64,000 nt of DNA from Natribaculum breve. Its GTDB lineage: Archaea; Halobacteriota; Halobacteria; Halobacteriales; Natrialbaceae. The DNA is taken from positions 930,001 through 994,000 of the forward strand of contig NZ_CP095390.1 of NCBI RefSeq assembly GCF_023008585.1, given 5' to 3'. Position 1 is the first letter of the stretch; each line of letters starts with the position of its first letter. Positions 1 to 9,120 of this stretch are shown here, piece after piece. The notes beneath the pieces are model-generated. The model searched no databases. It was not told the origin of the DNA and saw only the letters and a list, made by a program, of their open reading frames with translations. Position numbers and translations under genes: made by a program.

Positions 1-396
1 GACGGTCGTATCGACGGGAACCGCCATCTCACCGGTCGACGTGACGCCGTTCTCGTATTCGAAGTCCCAGGCGAACGTGTAGCCCTCGACGTCTACTTCG
101 ATGCCGTCTTCGCTGGGTCCGTCTTCGACGTACAGGAGCATCCCGTACGTCCAGACGATCAGCGAGATGACGACGATCGCACTCAGACCGAAGGAGACGA
201 ACAGTTTCCTTCCGCCGCCACCACCGGTCGGCAACTCTCCGAGTGTGGGCAAGTCTTCGTCTTTCTCTCGTCCGTCGACGTCGCGATACTTGTACGCGTT
301 GTACAGCGTATACGAAATCACGACGATTCCGACGAGCGTTCCCAGTCCGAGAAAGACGAGGAAGATCTCGTCGAACACGTCGACACGCGTCTGCAT
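1..396 (-). CDS. coxB: Cytochrome c oxidase subunit II, N-terminal part (runs off the window)
   Basis: Partial gene; 132 codons are visible from an ATG at 396 and the frame is open to base 1. Subunit II of a haem-copper oxidase carries the CuA centre and passes electrons to subunit I at the membrane. The visible part shows the family layout: a first membrane helix near residues 9-33, a charged loop, a glycine stretch, a second helix near 64-90, then the start of the extracellular cupredoxin domain with the aromatic motif GYTFAWDFEY. The CuA ligands would lie beyond the window. Assignment rests on the two-helix hairpin followed by the aromatic motif. Confidence 0.85.
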   Translation of the reverse strand, partial: MQTRVDVFDEIFLVFLGLGTLVGIVVISYTLYNAYKYRDVDGREKDEDLPTLGELPTGGGGGRKLFVSFGLSAIVVISLIVWTYGMLLYVEDGPSEDGIEVDVEGYTFAWDFEYENGVTSTGEMAVPVDTTV

Positions 397-743
397 CGGG
401 GTCGGAATTGGATTGACGATTGTTATCACCTCTGTTGTGTGGGTTGTTGTCTTAGATCAGATGCAATGTGGGTATTTATTCATTTGGGACGGCCACGGCG
501 TCTTCCGCCTCCGCGATGACGGCGCCAGCGGCCAACCATGTTATCACCACACATGCGTGTGTGTTCATCTAACATTTTATCGTTCTTGCTCTGCGTTGCA
601 GGCTTTTTTCTCTGTCGGCGTTTCACCGGTGAAATATCAGAACAAGATAGTATTACCGTGGAGGATCTCCAAGACGGTCGACCGCAGTAGACTCTCGACG
701 ACCCGAGGAAAAGCGACGCGACAGCGGTTTGCACTCGAGAGTG
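397..743. other. Intergenic region upstream of coxB
   Basis: About 350 bases between the start of coxB and the end of the transporter gene, both on the minus strand. It should hold the coxB promoter and the transporter terminator. An imperfect dyad (cacacatgcgtgtg, near 549-562) beside an AT-rich run could be an operator, but nothing proves it. Small ORFs here are arginine-rich and look spurious. I see no convincing gene. Confidence 0.5.
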
Positions 744-3056
744 TCACTCGCGGTCTCGGCGACCGAACACGCGCTCCCGAAGCGACCGCGTCGCGGCCTT
801 TTCGGCGAGCAAGACCGGCACGTCGAGGTGTTCGATTACGTCGAAGACGAGCGAGCCACGGACGAGACGCGACAGCAACCCGCGCCGAGTCGCGCCGACG
901 ACGACCATCGAGTGATCCGCTGCTGCGCGTTCGATCGCCTCCTCGACGTCGCCGGAGTCGTCGACGAGGAGCGTTGCGTCCTCGAGACCGTGATCTGCTG
1001 CCCACTTGCGGAGGAACTCCTCCCCCGCGTCGCGTTCGTCCGGATCGTCGACGACGTGCAGCAACGAGATCTCACCGTCGTACTCGTCTCGCAACGCCCT
1101 CGTCACCTCGGCGCTGACGTCGGAGTCTTCGCCGCCCGCGGTCGGAACGAGCACACGCGAGGCGTCGACGGTCTCGCCGTCGAAGACGAGAAAGTCACAC
1201 GGCAGGTCGTGCGTCAACTCGTCGAGTGGCGTCTCGATTCGTCCTTCGCCGAGACTCGAGCCGCCCCAGCCCATGACGACCGCGTCGACGTCGTGTGTTC
1301 GTGCGGCGTCGAACACTTCCTCGAACGACCGATGCGAGAGGATCGTCCGGGTTTCGACGTCGACGCCGAACGTCTCGGCGTCCTCGCGGGCGGCCTCGAG
1401 CAACTCGGCGGAGTGGGCGTCGAGTTCCTCGACGTGGTCGACTCCCTTCTCGAGGGGCGTCTGGTCGGGTATCTGAACGACGTGTACTGCGAGAACGGTG
1501 CCGCCTTTCGCGCGTGCGGCGGCGCTTCCGAGCGTAATGAGCGCCTTCTCCGTCCGGGGATTAGCGAGCGTAACCATCACCCTGGGTTCGCCCGAGCCGT
1601 TTGGACGAACCGCGCTCGCGGCCGTGACGGCAGCGTCGGGCATCCGGTCGGCCCGCTCGAGGACGTAGCTCCCGAGGAGCCCCTCGAGATCGGTTTCGGT
1701 ACGCGCATAGAGGAAGTACCAACCGACGGCGAAGACGACGAACGCGAGGCCCAGGGCGATCTCGATCTCCTTCATGAAGCCGATGAGCACGATCGACAAC
1801 ACCGCGCCGAGGATCGGCGTGATCGGATACAACGGGACGGTGAAGTCGGGATCGTACTCGGGGGCCTCGGTTTCGCGGAAGACGATCAACGCGACGTTGG
1901 TCAGCGCGTAGACGACGAGGTGCAACACGCTGGCGGCTTTCGCAAGTATCTCGACCTCCGCTCCCAGTACGGCGATGAAGACGACGATCATCAGCCCGGT
2001 AACGAGGATCGACCGGTACGGCGTCGCGAAGTTCGGATGAATCTCGTTGAGCCAGTCGGAGACGATCTTGTCCCGTCCCATCGCGAAGTTGATCCGGGCC
2101 GAGGCGAGAATCGAGGCGTTCGCGCTCGAGGCCGTCGCCAGCAGGGCACCGAGCGTAATCATGGTGATCCCGACCACGTCGAGGTTCCCCTCGAAGACGG
2201 TTGTCGCGACGTCCGACATCGGCGCATCGATGTCGATCGAGTCGTACGGGACGATGCCGACCATCAACCCGACGAGAATCGCATAGAGGACCATGACGAT
2301 GAGAACACTACCGACGATCGCGATCGGGAGGTTCCGCCCGGGATTTTTGAGTTCCTCGCCGACTGTCGCGATCTTCGCGTAGCCGAGATACGAGACGAAG
2401 ACGAGCGCCGTCCCGGGGAGGATCGCCGCCGTCCCTTCCGGCGTGTACCCGTCGGCCGTCGCTGTCCCCCAGTCGAACGAGAAGAGGCCAACGACGGCGA
2501 AGACGGTGAGGATACCGAGCAGCGACAGGACGATGATCGTCTGGACGCTGCCAGTCTCTTTCGCGCCGACGTAGTTCACGCCGACGAACGCGATGCCCGC
2601 GAGGAGCGCCCCGACCTGGACCTCCCCGAGGACGAGCGGGCCAAGAACGATCGTCGGCAGCAGTTCGACGGCTCCGAGAACGGGAAGCGACACGGAGATA
2701 CCCTCGAGCAGCGTCGCGAGGTAGCTACCGAAGCCGATCGAGTAGAACGCGGAGGCGAAGGCGAGCCCGATCCAGTCGCCCATCCCCGCGATGGAGCCGA
2801 ACAGCGGCCCGAGCGCCCGGTTGATGTAGTAGTACGCGCCGCCGGCTTTCGGCATCGCCGTCCCGAGTTCGCTCACCGACAGCGCGTTGACGACGGCGAT
2901 CAGTCCGCCGATGACGAACGAGAGGACGACGGCTGGGCCCGCCTCGCGGGCGGCGACACCTGGCAGGACGAAGATGCCGGCCCCGATCATCGTTCCGATC
3001 CCGATCGTCATCGCCGAGAGCAGTCCGAGGTCCTTCGCCAGTTCTTCGTCGCTCAT
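744..3056 (-). CDS. APC-superfamily amino acid transporter fused to two UspA domains
   Basis: 770 aa. The N-terminal ~440 residues form a polytopic APC permease (about 12 hydrophobic segments) starting with the family motif GIGTMIGAGIFVLPG near residues 17-31; such proteins exchange or import amino acids. The C-terminal ~300 residues are two universal-stress (UspA) alpha/beta domains (about 485-620 and 630-760), the second ending in the loop VVVGATRRG. The ATG overlaps the stop of the upstream UspA gene (3053-3056), so the two form an operon and are probably translationally coupled. It is a paralogue of the protein at 4005-6248 with the same architecture. The substrate cannot be read from sequence; the Usp tail probably regulates the carrier through nucleotide binding (inference). 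Confidence 0.88.
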   Translation of the reverse strand: MSDEELAKDLGLLSAMTIGIGTMIGAGIFVLPGVAAREAGPAVVLSFVIGGLIAVVNALSVSELGTAMPKAGGAYYYINRALGPLFGSIAGMGDWIGLAFASAFYSIGFGSYLATLLEGISVSLPVLGAVELLPTIVLGPLVLGEVQVGALLAGIAFVGVNYVGAKETGSVQTIIVLSLLGILTVFAVVGLFSFDWGTATADGYTPEGTAAILPGTALVFVSYLGYAKIATVGEELKNPGRNLPIAIVGSVLIVMVLYAILVGLMVGIVPYDSIDIDAPMSDVATTVFEGNLDVVGITMITLGALLATASSANASILASARINFAMGRDKIVSDWLNEIHPNFATPYRSILVTGLMIVVFIAVLGAEVEILAKAASVLHLVVYALTNVALIVFRETEAPEYDPDFTVPLYPITPILGAVLSIVLIGFMKEIEIALGLAFVVFAVGWYFLYARTETDLEGLLGSYVLERADRMPDAAVTAASAVRPNGSGEPRVMVTLANPRTEKALITLGSAAARAKGGTVLAVHVVQIPDQTPLEKGVDHVEELDAHSAELLEAAREDAETFGVDVETRTILSHRSFEEVFDAARTHDVDAVVMGWGGSSLGEGRIETPLDELTHDLPCDFLVFDGETVDASRVLVPTAGGEDSDVSAEVTRALRDEYDGEISLLHVVDDPDERDAGEEFLRKWAADHGLEDATLLVDDSGDVEEAIERAAADHSMVVVGATRRGLLSRLVRGSLVFDVIEHLDVPVLLAEKAATRSLRERVFGRRDRE

Positions 3057-3481
3057 TCGCGATCACCCGGGAGCGCGACGATCGGTCGATCGGTCTCGTT
3101 GAGCAGCCTTCTGCCGACGTCGCCGCTCAGCAGTTGTCGCCAGCGGCGATCGCCCCTCGGCACGAAGACGATCGCCTCGGCGTCTTCCTCGTCTGCGACC
3201 TCGAGTATCGTCGCAGCCACGTCCGTTCCGTACGTAACGCGGCTGTACGACCGGATATCCGCGTCCTTGAGCCGGGATTCGAACGTGGACAACACTCCCG
3301 CCCCGAACTCCTCGCGCTGTTCGACCGACGCCTTGTCCGGAGCGCCGCCCGCCTTCTCGACGACGTACAGGCCGACGACGTCTACGTCGGCGAACCGATC
3401 GGCGACGGCATCACCCGTCCGGACTGCATCCTCGCGGTCTGCGATCGGGACGAGGACCCTGTCGTAGGCGGTGCCACTCAT
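3053..3481 (-). CDS. Universal stress protein (UspA family)
   Basis: 142 aa, a single Usp domain. It begins with the first beta strand (YDRVLVPIADRED), has a central YVVEKAGG motif and ends in a hydrophobic strand (PIVALPGD). The canonical ATP loop G-2x-G-9x-G-S/T appears only partly (VPRGDRRWRQLLSGDVG), so nucleotide binding is uncertain. It overlaps by four bases with the downstream transporter-Usp fusion, which suggests a regulatory partner. A closely similar protein lies at 60100-60531 (shared DKASVEQRE block). An SD-like GAGGTG stands about 10 bases before the ATG, and the start overlaps the stop of a 26-codon leader ORF. Confidence 0.85.
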   Translation of the reverse strand: MSGTAYDRVLVPIADREDAVRTGDAVADRFADVDVVGLYVVEKAGGAPDKASVEQREEFGAGVLSTFESRLKDADIRSYSRVTYGTDVAATILEVADEEDAEAIVFVPRGDRRWRQLLSGDVGRRLLNETDRPIVALPGDRE

Positions 3482-3558
3482 CCGACTTCACACCTCGGAT
3501 AGCGGAGTCGCATCGAACGGGATACCACCGGGTCGGCGCGAACGTCAGCCGAAGTCAT
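3478..3558 (-). CDS. 26-aa leader mini-ORF upstream of uspA
   Basis: Begins MTSADVRADPVV and ends CEVG. Its TGA overlaps the ATG of the UspA gene (ATGA, 3478-3481). A TATA-like TTATAAAA (3582-3589) lies about 27 bases before its ATG, so transcription should start at or very near the start codon and this would be the leaderless first cistron, with the UspA gene read from its internal SD. No homology recognised; it may act only to load ribosomes. Confidence 0.45.
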   Translation of the reverse strand: MTSADVRADPVVSRSMRLRYPRCEVG

Positions 3559-3581
3559 GGCCGCCACTCCATTCTGGTTCG

Positions 3582-3590
3582 TTATAAAAT
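3582..3590 (-). promoter_or_regulatory. TATA box for the leader-uspA-transporter operon
   Basis: Read on the minus strand the site is ATTTTATAA, centred about 27 bases upstream of the leader-ORF ATG at 3558. That is the archaeal TATA-to-start distance expected for a leaderless transcript. Confidence 0.5.
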
Positions 3591-3709
3591 ATCCGGTTTA
3601 ATTTACTGTAGGAGCATATTCAATGGTTTATTTTTTCGATTCGGTAATTGTGATCGAGGAGTTAGCTTCCCGAAAGGTTTGTACAGCCGAACGACGTAGT
3701 AGTAGTAGT

Positions 3710-4000
3710 ATGCCGGAAGAAGTCCTCTTCAGATTCGAACAGTCGATGGACCGCTCGGAAATCGCATCGTACCTGCGGACCGTCGCCGACCGACTCGAGG
3801 CCGGTGACGACCTCTCCCTCGAGGCGGACGGCCAAGACGTCGCGCTCTCTCCGCCGGGCCGACCGACGTTCGAGATCAAAGCCGAACGCGAAACCTCGAG
3901 TAGCGGCGGCTCCCCGGAACTCAGCGTCGAGTTCGAACTCGAGTGGACGGAAGGAGACGAGAATCGGGAAGGCGGGGGCGGTGGTCTGACGATCGAGTGA
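3710..4000 (+). CDS. Amphi-Trp domain-containing protein
   Basis: 96 aa from the ATG at 3710 (MPEEVLFRFEQ). The arrangement matches the small amphi-Trp family: an N-terminal LFRFEQ strand, a helix RSEIASYLRTVADRLEAGDDL, a strand region, and a single conserved Trp in ELEWTEGD near the C-terminus, followed by a Gly-rich tail. Function is unknown; the name describes the amphipathic helix and the conserved Trp. An upstream in-frame ATG at 3623 would add a low-complexity serine run and is less likely. It lies between, and converges with, the two paralogous transporter operons. Confidence 0.75.
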   Translation: MPEEVLFRFEQSMDRSEIASYLRTVADRLEAGDDLSLEADGQDVALSPPGRPTFEIKAERETSSSGGSPELSVEFELEWTEGDENREGGGGGLTIE

Positions 4001-4004
4001 ACGT

Positions 4005-6248
4005 TCACTCCCGCCAGCCGAACAGCCGTTCCCGGAGCGTCCGCTCTCGCTTTTTCTCCGCGAGCAACACCGAACACTCGACCTCTTCGATGACGTCCAT
4101 GATCAGCGAGTCGCGGAGCAGTCGCGTGAGCAGTCCGCGTTCGGTCGCACCGACGACCAGCATCGTGTGCTCGTCGGCTGCTCGTTCGATCGCCCGTTCG
4201 ACGTCGCCGGACTCGATCAGCAACGTCGCGTCCTCGAGGTCGTTTTCCGCACCCCACTCCTCGAGGAACCGTTCTGCGTCCGCCTGGGATTCGTCCTCGT
4301 CGCGGACGTACAGCAAGGATACGTCGGAATCGAACTCAGACTGGAGCAACCCCGCGACGGTCGCTCCGAGTTCGGAGTCCGGCCCGCCGGCGGTCGGAAC
4401 GAGAACCCGTGAGGCGTCGAATCCACGATCTTTGAGGACGAGGACGTCACACGGCAGTTCCTGCGTGAGTTCGTCCATCCGGCTCTCGGCCCGGCCGTGA
4501 GAGTGTGGCCCCCAGCCCATCACGAGGAGGTCCGCGTCGTTCGTCCGCGCGGCGTCGAACACTTCCTCGAACGATCGATGCGAGAGGATCGTCCGCGTTT
4601 CGACGTCGACGTCGAGCGTCTCGGCGTCCTCGCGGGCGGACTCGAGCAGTTCGGCCGACTCCGCGTCGAGTTGCTCGACGTACTCGGCTCCCTTCTCGAG
4701 GGGCGTCTGGTCTGGCACCTGGACGATGTGCGTCGCGAGGACGGACCCGCCTCGCTGTTTCGCGATGGCGCTGGCGAGCGTGATCAGGTCTTTCTCGTGG
4801 GCGGGGTTCGCGAGTGGCACCATCACCCGGTACGCGCCGCCGTCGGGCTTGACGCTCGTGGCGGCAGTCACCGCAGGTTCGGGCATCCGGTCGGCACGTC
4901 GCAGAATGTATTCCGAGAGGACGCCCTGTTTTTCCGTCTCTCCGCGGGCGTACAGCAGGTACCAGAGCGCCCCGACGACGAGGAGTCCGACACCGATGGC
5001 GATGACGGCTGGTCTGAAGAACACGATGAGGGCAAACGAGAGGATCGCCCCGAGAATCGGCGTCGCCGGATAGAACGGGACGCGATAGGATGGCGTGTAC
5101 TCGTCGGGGTCGGCCTCGCGCATGACGATCAACGCGACGTTCAACAGTCCGTAGATGATCAGGTGTAACACGCTTCCGGCTTTCGCGAGCGTCTGGATGT
5201 CGCCGAACAGCAGAAAGAGCACGATGAACGTGCCCGTCAGCGCGATCGAGCGGTACGGCGTCCCGAAGCGTGGGTGGATCTCGTTGAGTTTCGGGCTGAC
5301 GATCTTGTCACGTCCCATCGCGAAGTTGATCCGCGAGGACGCCAGGATCGAAGCGTTCGCGCTCGAGGCCGTCGCGAGGAGGCCACCGAGCAAGAGGGCA
5401 CCGGCACCGATTGGTCCGATGAGTAGCCTGGCGACGTCGACGACGGCCGTGTCGTTTCCGGCGACGAGTTCGTTGGGGACCGCAGCGAGGACGGCGAGTA
5501 ACACGAGCGCGTAGATCGCGGTGACGATCACGACGCTGCCGATGACCGCCCGTGGGAGGTTCTTGCCCGGTTCTTTGATCTCCTCGGCGACCGACGTAAT
5601 CTGGACGAATCCGAGATAGGAGACGAAGATCAGGCCAGTCACCGGTAACAGCGGCGAGTACCCCTTGTCGGGGGGGACGATGGGTCGCAGCGTCGAGATG
5701 TCGGCGTTCAGGATGCCGAACGCGGTGAACACCGTGAGGATGCCGACGAGAACGATCACGATGATGTTCTGGAGACGGCCCGTCTCCTTGGCACCGACGT
5801 AGTTGACGGTGATAAACAGGATCGCCGCGACGAGGCCGATCAGCTGCGCTGCAGACAGCGAGACCACGTAGAGATCGAGCGGGCCGAACGTTATGTTGGC
5901 CATGCGGGAGATGTACTCGCCGAAGCCGAACACGTAGAACGCCGAAGCGAAGGCCAGTCCGATCCAGTTTCCCAGGCCCGCGATCGAACCGAACAGCGGC
6001 CCGAGCGCGCGATTGACGTAAAAGTACGCACCACCCGACTTGGGCATCGCCGTCCCGAGTTCGCTCGCCGAAAGCGCCGTCAGGAGGGCGATTCCGCCCC
6101 CGAGGACGAACGCGACCGCCGTCAGCGGGCCCGCCTCGGCGACGGCTTCGCCCGGCAGGACGAAGATACCGGCACCGATCATCGTTCCGATGCCGATCGT
6201 CAGCGCAGCCAGCGGCCCGAGGTCTTTCGCCAGTTCTTCGTCGCTCAT
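4005..6248 (-). CDS. APC-superfamily amino acid transporter fused to two UspA domains (paralogue)
   Basis: 747 aa from the ATG at 6248 (MSDEELAKDLGPL), chosen because the paralogue at 744-3056 starts with the same residues. APC permease over ~1-435 with motif GIGTMIGAGIFVLPG, then two Usp domains (about 470-600 and 610-740) containing VVGATERG. The two proteins share long identical blocks such as ANASILAS and NFAMGRDKIVS, so they arose by duplication. Unlike its neighbour this copy has no separate UspA gene before it; its ATG instead overlaps the stop of a 23-codon leader ORF. It ends four bases from the convergent amphi-Trp gene. Confidence 0.88.
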   Translation of the reverse strand: MSDEELAKDLGPLAALTIGIGTMIGAGIFVLPGEAVAEAGPLTAVAFVLGGGIALLTALSASELGTAMPKSGGAYFYVNRALGPLFGSIAGLGNWIGLAFASAFYVFGFGEYISRMANITFGPLDLYVVSLSAAQLIGLVAAILFITVNYVGAKETGRLQNIIVIVLVGILTVFTAFGILNADISTLRPIVPPDKGYSPLLPVTGLIFVSYLGFVQITSVAEEIKEPGKNLPRAVIGSVVIVTAIYALVLLAVLAAVPNELVAGNDTAVVDVARLLIGPIGAGALLLGGLLATASSANASILASSRINFAMGRDKIVSPKLNEIHPRFGTPYRSIALTGTFIVLFLLFGDIQTLAKAGSVLHLIIYGLLNVALIVMREADPDEYTPSYRVPFYPATPILGAILSFALIVFFRPAVIAIGVGLLVVGALWYLLYARGETEKQGVLSEYILRRADRMPEPAVTAATSVKPDGGAYRVMVPLANPAHEKDLITLASAIAKQRGGSVLATHIVQVPDQTPLEKGAEYVEQLDAESAELLESAREDAETLDVDVETRTILSHRSFEEVFDAARTNDADLLVMGWGPHSHGRAESRMDELTQELPCDVLVLKDRGFDASRVLVPTAGGPDSELGATVAGLLQSEFDSDVSLLYVRDEDESQADAERFLEEWGAENDLEDATLLIESGDVERAIERAADEHTMLVVGATERGLLTRLLRDSLIMDVIEEVECSVLLAEKKRERTLRERLFGWRE

Positions 6249-6316
6249 CGTCGGCCACCTACCAGTTCCCTTCGTTCGACCTCCCCACGTCCGGCGACCG
6301 TCCTGCCGGCGTTCAT
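6245..6316 (-). CDS. 23-aa leader mini-ORF upstream of the transporter gene
   Basis: Starts MNAGRTVAGRGEV; its TGA overlaps the transporter ATG (ATGA, 6245-6248), with an SD-like AGGTGG about 10 bases before that ATG. A TATA-like GGTAAA (minus strand, 6341-6346) lies about 27 bases upstream of its own ATG, so it would be a leaderless first cistron. No homology recognised; the peptide is Arg/Gly-rich and may have no function of its own. Confidence 0.4.
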   Translation of the reverse strand: MNAGRTVAGRGEVERRELVGGRR

Positions 6317-6500
6317 CCGCCACCACCCGATCGACGTCGCTTTACCCCAGGCGGGGACGACGGATTCACAGCACAGACACGCAAGTAGTCGGATCGTTTC
6401 AGTAGTTGCATATCTCGGCGTTACTGCCCGAGGTTATTATATCACCACGATACACTCTCGAGTGAGTGATACGCTGACAGGCACACGGATCGCGACCGAA

Positions 6501-6911
6501 TCACACGGCGACGACCCACGCCCGAAACGCCTCCGGGAGTCCGTAGACCTCTCGAAACGTCGCGTCCAGAAACTGGGCGATGCGGTTCGGATCGGCCTTC
6601 GCGCTCACGCGCACGTTGACACCGTCTGCGTCCTCGGGCCGGGTGATGTCGTCGATCTTGAACGCGGGGAACTCCGAGAGCAGTGCCTTCAGCGCCTCGA
6701 GTTCCTCGTCCGTACAATCGAGGTTGACGATGCCGTCGGCAAACTGCACCCAGGGAACGCCGAGGTCGGGATCGGGGGCGTCGTCGTCCTCGAGTCCCGT
6801 CTCGTCGACTTCGATCGTCAGGAAGGGACTCGCGCGCTTGCGGTGGGCCGTGATGGCGTCGACGAACAGCTTTCGTCGGTCGGCGGGATCGGCAGCGTCG
6901 AAGCGAGTCAT
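6501..6911 (-). CDS. Conserved haloarchaeal protein of unknown function
   Basis: 136 aa from the ATG at 6911 ([16 protein letters not shown]). An acidic soluble protein without membrane segments or a recognisable catalytic motif; it has mixed strands and helices and a C-terminal [15 protein letters not shown]. The start is preferred over an upstream in-frame one (to 7148) because the extension is antisense to the adenylate kinase gene and low in quality. It is divergent from adk, with 58 bases between the start codons that must hold both promoters (an AT-rich tctttaagcatttatg lies there). I do not recognise the family. Confidence 0.7.
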   Translation of the reverse strand: MTRFDAADPADRRKLFVDAITAHRKRASPFLTIEVDETGLEDDDAPDPDLGVPWVQFADGIVNLDCTDEELEALKALLSEFPAFKIDDITRPEDADGVNVRVSAKADPNRIAQFLDATFREVYGLPEAFRAWVVAV

Positions 6912-6969
6912 GGTGGTGGATTGTGCGCGATTCTTTAAGCATTTATGTACTGCTACTGAACGGGCACCT

Positions 6970-7605
6970 ATGGCACAGCCACGAATCCTGATCCTGGGTG
7001 CACCGGGTGCTGGCAAGGGGACACAGAGCGCGAACATCGTCGAGGAGTTCGACGTCGAGCACGTCACGACCGGCGACGCGCTCCGGGCGAACAAGGACAT
7101 GGACATCTCCGACATGGACACGGAGTACGATACCCCACGCGAGTACATGGATCAGGGCGAACTCGTCCCCGACGAGGTCGTCAACGCCATCGTCGACGAG
7201 GCGCTCACCCAGGCCGACGGCTTCGTCCTCGACGGCTACCCGCGTAACCTGGAACAGGCCGAAGAACTCGAGGAGATGACCGACCTCGACGTCGTCCTCA
7301 TGCTCGACGTCGGCGAAGAAGAACTCGTCCACCGGCTGACGGGCCGCCGACTCGACCCCGAAACTGGCGAGATCTACCACGTCGAGTACAACCCGCCGGA
7401 AGACGAGGAAGTCGAAGAACGCCTCGTCCAGCGCGATGACGACGACGAGGAGACCGTCCGCGAACGACTGCGCGTCTACCACGAGAACACCGAACCCGTC
7501 GTCGAGTACTACGAAGAAGAGGGCACCCTCGAGCGCGTCGACGGCGAGCAGACACCGGACGAAGTCTGGGAGGACGTCAAGGCGACGATCGAAGACGCGG
7601 CGTAA
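6970..7605 (+). CDS. adk: Adenylate kinase
   Basis: 211 aa from the ATG at 6970 ([19 protein letters not shown]). Converts ATP + AMP to 2 ADP. The P-loop [10 protein letters not shown] is at about residues 9-18, the AMP site [13 protein letters not shown] follows, LDGYPRN is the AMP-binding arginine motif, and [17 protein letters not shown] is the start of the LID domain in the long (bacterial-type) form. In many archaea adk sits after secY in the ribosomal protein region; here DUF106, cmk and cbf5 follow after an inserted pilin-like gene. Its TAA is followed with no spacer by the convergent stop of the next gene. Confidence 0.95.
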   Translation: MAQPRILILGAPGAGKGTQSANIVEEFDVEHVTTGDALRANKDMDISDMDTEYDTPREYMDQGELVPDEVVNAIVDEALTQADGFVLDGYPRNLEQAEELEEMTDLDVVLMLDVGEEELVHRLTGRRLDPETGEIYHVEYNPPEDEEVEERLVQRDDDDEETVRERLRVYHENTEPVVEYYEEEGTLERVDGEQTPDEVWEDVKATIEDAA

Positions 7606-9054
7606 TCAGCTGTTTTTCACGTCGACTTCGTGTTTGGCGACGTTGAGGTAGGTCAACTGAGGCGGGAGTGCATACCCCTCCGGATAGAGATCGATGTCAC
7701 TGTCCCGAAGATTCTCGTCGTATTCGAAGTCGATAGCGGCTGCATGGGCCTGTACCGACGAGGCGATGATCGAGCCGTAGAAATTTGGATTCGAGTGGAG
7801 ACAGACCTGATAGCTGCAACTATTCCGCTTCTCCCAGTTGTCTTTATCACTTGCGGCGTAGAGCAGCCCCTCATACCGGGACTTGCCACCGGGACCGAAA
7901 TCGACCTGCATCTCTGAGGTCCCGTAGAGTTGTATCACTTTTCCGCTCACGTCCTTCCCGCACGGCTCGATACAGACGTCGCCAGTGTTACTAGCGTCGT
8001 AGTCTCCCGTCGCATAGATTTTGAGCGTATTGTTATCTTCGTAATCTGTAACTGTTATTGTCGATCCATCTGCTATTATATCCCCATCGACGATGAGCGT
8101 CGCATTTCCTTCCGAGAGGTCAAACTCGAGATGACCCCCATCGATTTTGTCGGCAATGTGAGTCCCATTTGAGAGGTTTTCGTACCCATCGACTGTCCCG
8201 AGGTCTCTGTCGACGTCGAGATCGCCGTTTTCTGTACTATTGACAATGTCGTAGATCACTGGGTCGAGAGGCTGGAACGATCCCCGTTCCGCTTCGTCGA
8301 TGTTATCGTGCTTGTCGTTAAGAGCGTCAGAAAACGTTACGCCAGAACCAAACGTCTCTTCGAGTTTTCGGTAGCCAAGTTCGGCCGTCACCGTCTGATT
8401 TTCGTGATCGACGTCTCGAATAACCGGCTCGCCCGCCTGTCGTTCGAAGTACGCCTCCCAGCCACGGTAGTACTTGCTCGTGACCGTAATGCGGACCGAA
8501 TCGTTTTCGACGATGCTGGCGTTCCTGACGGGATCGGTGAACTCGTGACTGATCGTGACGTCACCGGCGTTGAGTTCGGTTTCACCGCTCACCGTGACGA
8601 CCGGAAACGAGAGACTCTCCGCGTCTTCGTCGTAGTGTATCGGCGGTGCTGACACGATTCGAGTCTGGTTGCCGGTTTCGCGGAAGACGGCACCAGCCTG
8701 GTAGGCGAGTCTGGTTCCGTCGTCGGCTTCGTACTCGATGGATCCGATCGAGAGAGTCTCGTTCACGTCACCGCCTTCGATACGGATGTTCCCGGTATCT
8801 TTCTTGACGATCGCCCCCCTCTGGTCCACCGAGAGATCGATCGACTGCGACGCGTCGCTACTCGTCGACGTCGTCGCCATCCGCTGACTCAACTCGACGA
8901 ACGCCTGCTCGACGCGTTCGTTTTCGGTCTGCTGCTGGACGTCAGACGTCGCCTGTCCTGCATAGACCATCAACCCGACGGAGCCGATCGCCACGATCCC
9001 GACGAGTAAGACGACTCCGAGAACGGCAGTCTGCCCTCGAGATGACTGGTCCAT
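7606..9054 (-). CDS. Pilin-like single-pass secreted protein (archaeal DUF7289-like)
   Basis: 482 aa. The N-terminus is SSRGQTAVLGVVLLVGIVAI: a short polar stretch, a QT(A/S) turn and one hydrophobic helix (about residues 9-30), as in archaeal class III-type pilin-like proteins, followed by a long acidic extracytoplasmic domain rich in beta strands and Asn-X-Ser/Thr sites. It probably stays anchored by the N-terminal helix and faces outwards. A region (ENQTVTAELGYRKLEETFG) precedes a C-terminal part with Cys pairs. Its ATG overlaps the stop of a 10-codon leader ORF (TAATG). The family name is tentative; the topology is clear. Confidence 0.65.
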   Translation of the reverse strand: MDQSSRGQTAVLGVVLLVGIVAIGSVGLMVYAGQATSDVQQQTENERVEQAFVELSQRMATTSTSSDASQSIDLSVDQRGAIVKKDTGNIRIEGGDVNETLSIGSIEYEADDGTRLAYQAGAVFRETGNQTRIVSAPPIHYDEDAESLSFPVVTVSGETELNAGDVTISHEFTDPVRNASIVENDSVRITVTSKYYRGWEAYFERQAGEPVIRDVDHENQTVTAELGYRKLEETFGSGVTFSDALNDKHDNIDEAERGSFQPLDPVIYDIVNSTENGDLDVDRDLGTVDGYENLSNGTHIADKIDGGHLEFDLSEGNATLIVDGDIIADGSTITVTDYEDNNTLKIYATGDYDASNTGDVCIEPCGKDVSGKVIQLYGTSEMQVDFGPGGKSRYEGLLYAASDKDNWEKRNSCSYQVCLHSNPNFYGSIIASSVQAHAAAIDFEYDENLRDSDIDLYPEGYALPPQLTYLNVAKHEVDVKNS

Positions 9055-9086
9055 TACCAGTCACCACCGCCACTCCTCGCTCTCAT
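9054..9086 (-). CDS. 10-aa leader mini-ORF upstream of the pilin-like gene
   Basis: Encodes MRARSGGGDW; the TAA shares one base with the next ATG (TAATG). Within it GGTGGTGA acts as a plausible SD for the pilin-like gene. A TATA-like ATATAAA (9113-9119 on the plus strand, reading TTTATAT on the coding strand) lies about 29 bases upstream of its ATG, as for a leaderless transcript. Confidence 0.4.
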   Translation of the reverse strand: MRARSGGGDW

Positions 9087-9112
9087 GTTTCTAGATTCGT
9101 GAATAACAGTGC

Positions 9113-9120
9113 ATATAAAC
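9113..9120 (-). promoter_or_regulatory. TATA box of the pilin-like gene
   Basis: The minus-strand TTTATATG lies 27-34 bases before the leader-ORF ATG at 9086; its spacing matches archaeal promoters. Confidence 0.5.

Noticed and set aside
729-3467. Very long open frame (over 900 codons) on the plus strand opposite the transporter gene
   Set aside because: Its protein is an Arg/Asp/Glu/Val jumble without domains, whereas the minus-strand frame encodes a recognisable transporter and Usp domains. Long antisense frames are common in GC-rich haloarchaeal DNA.
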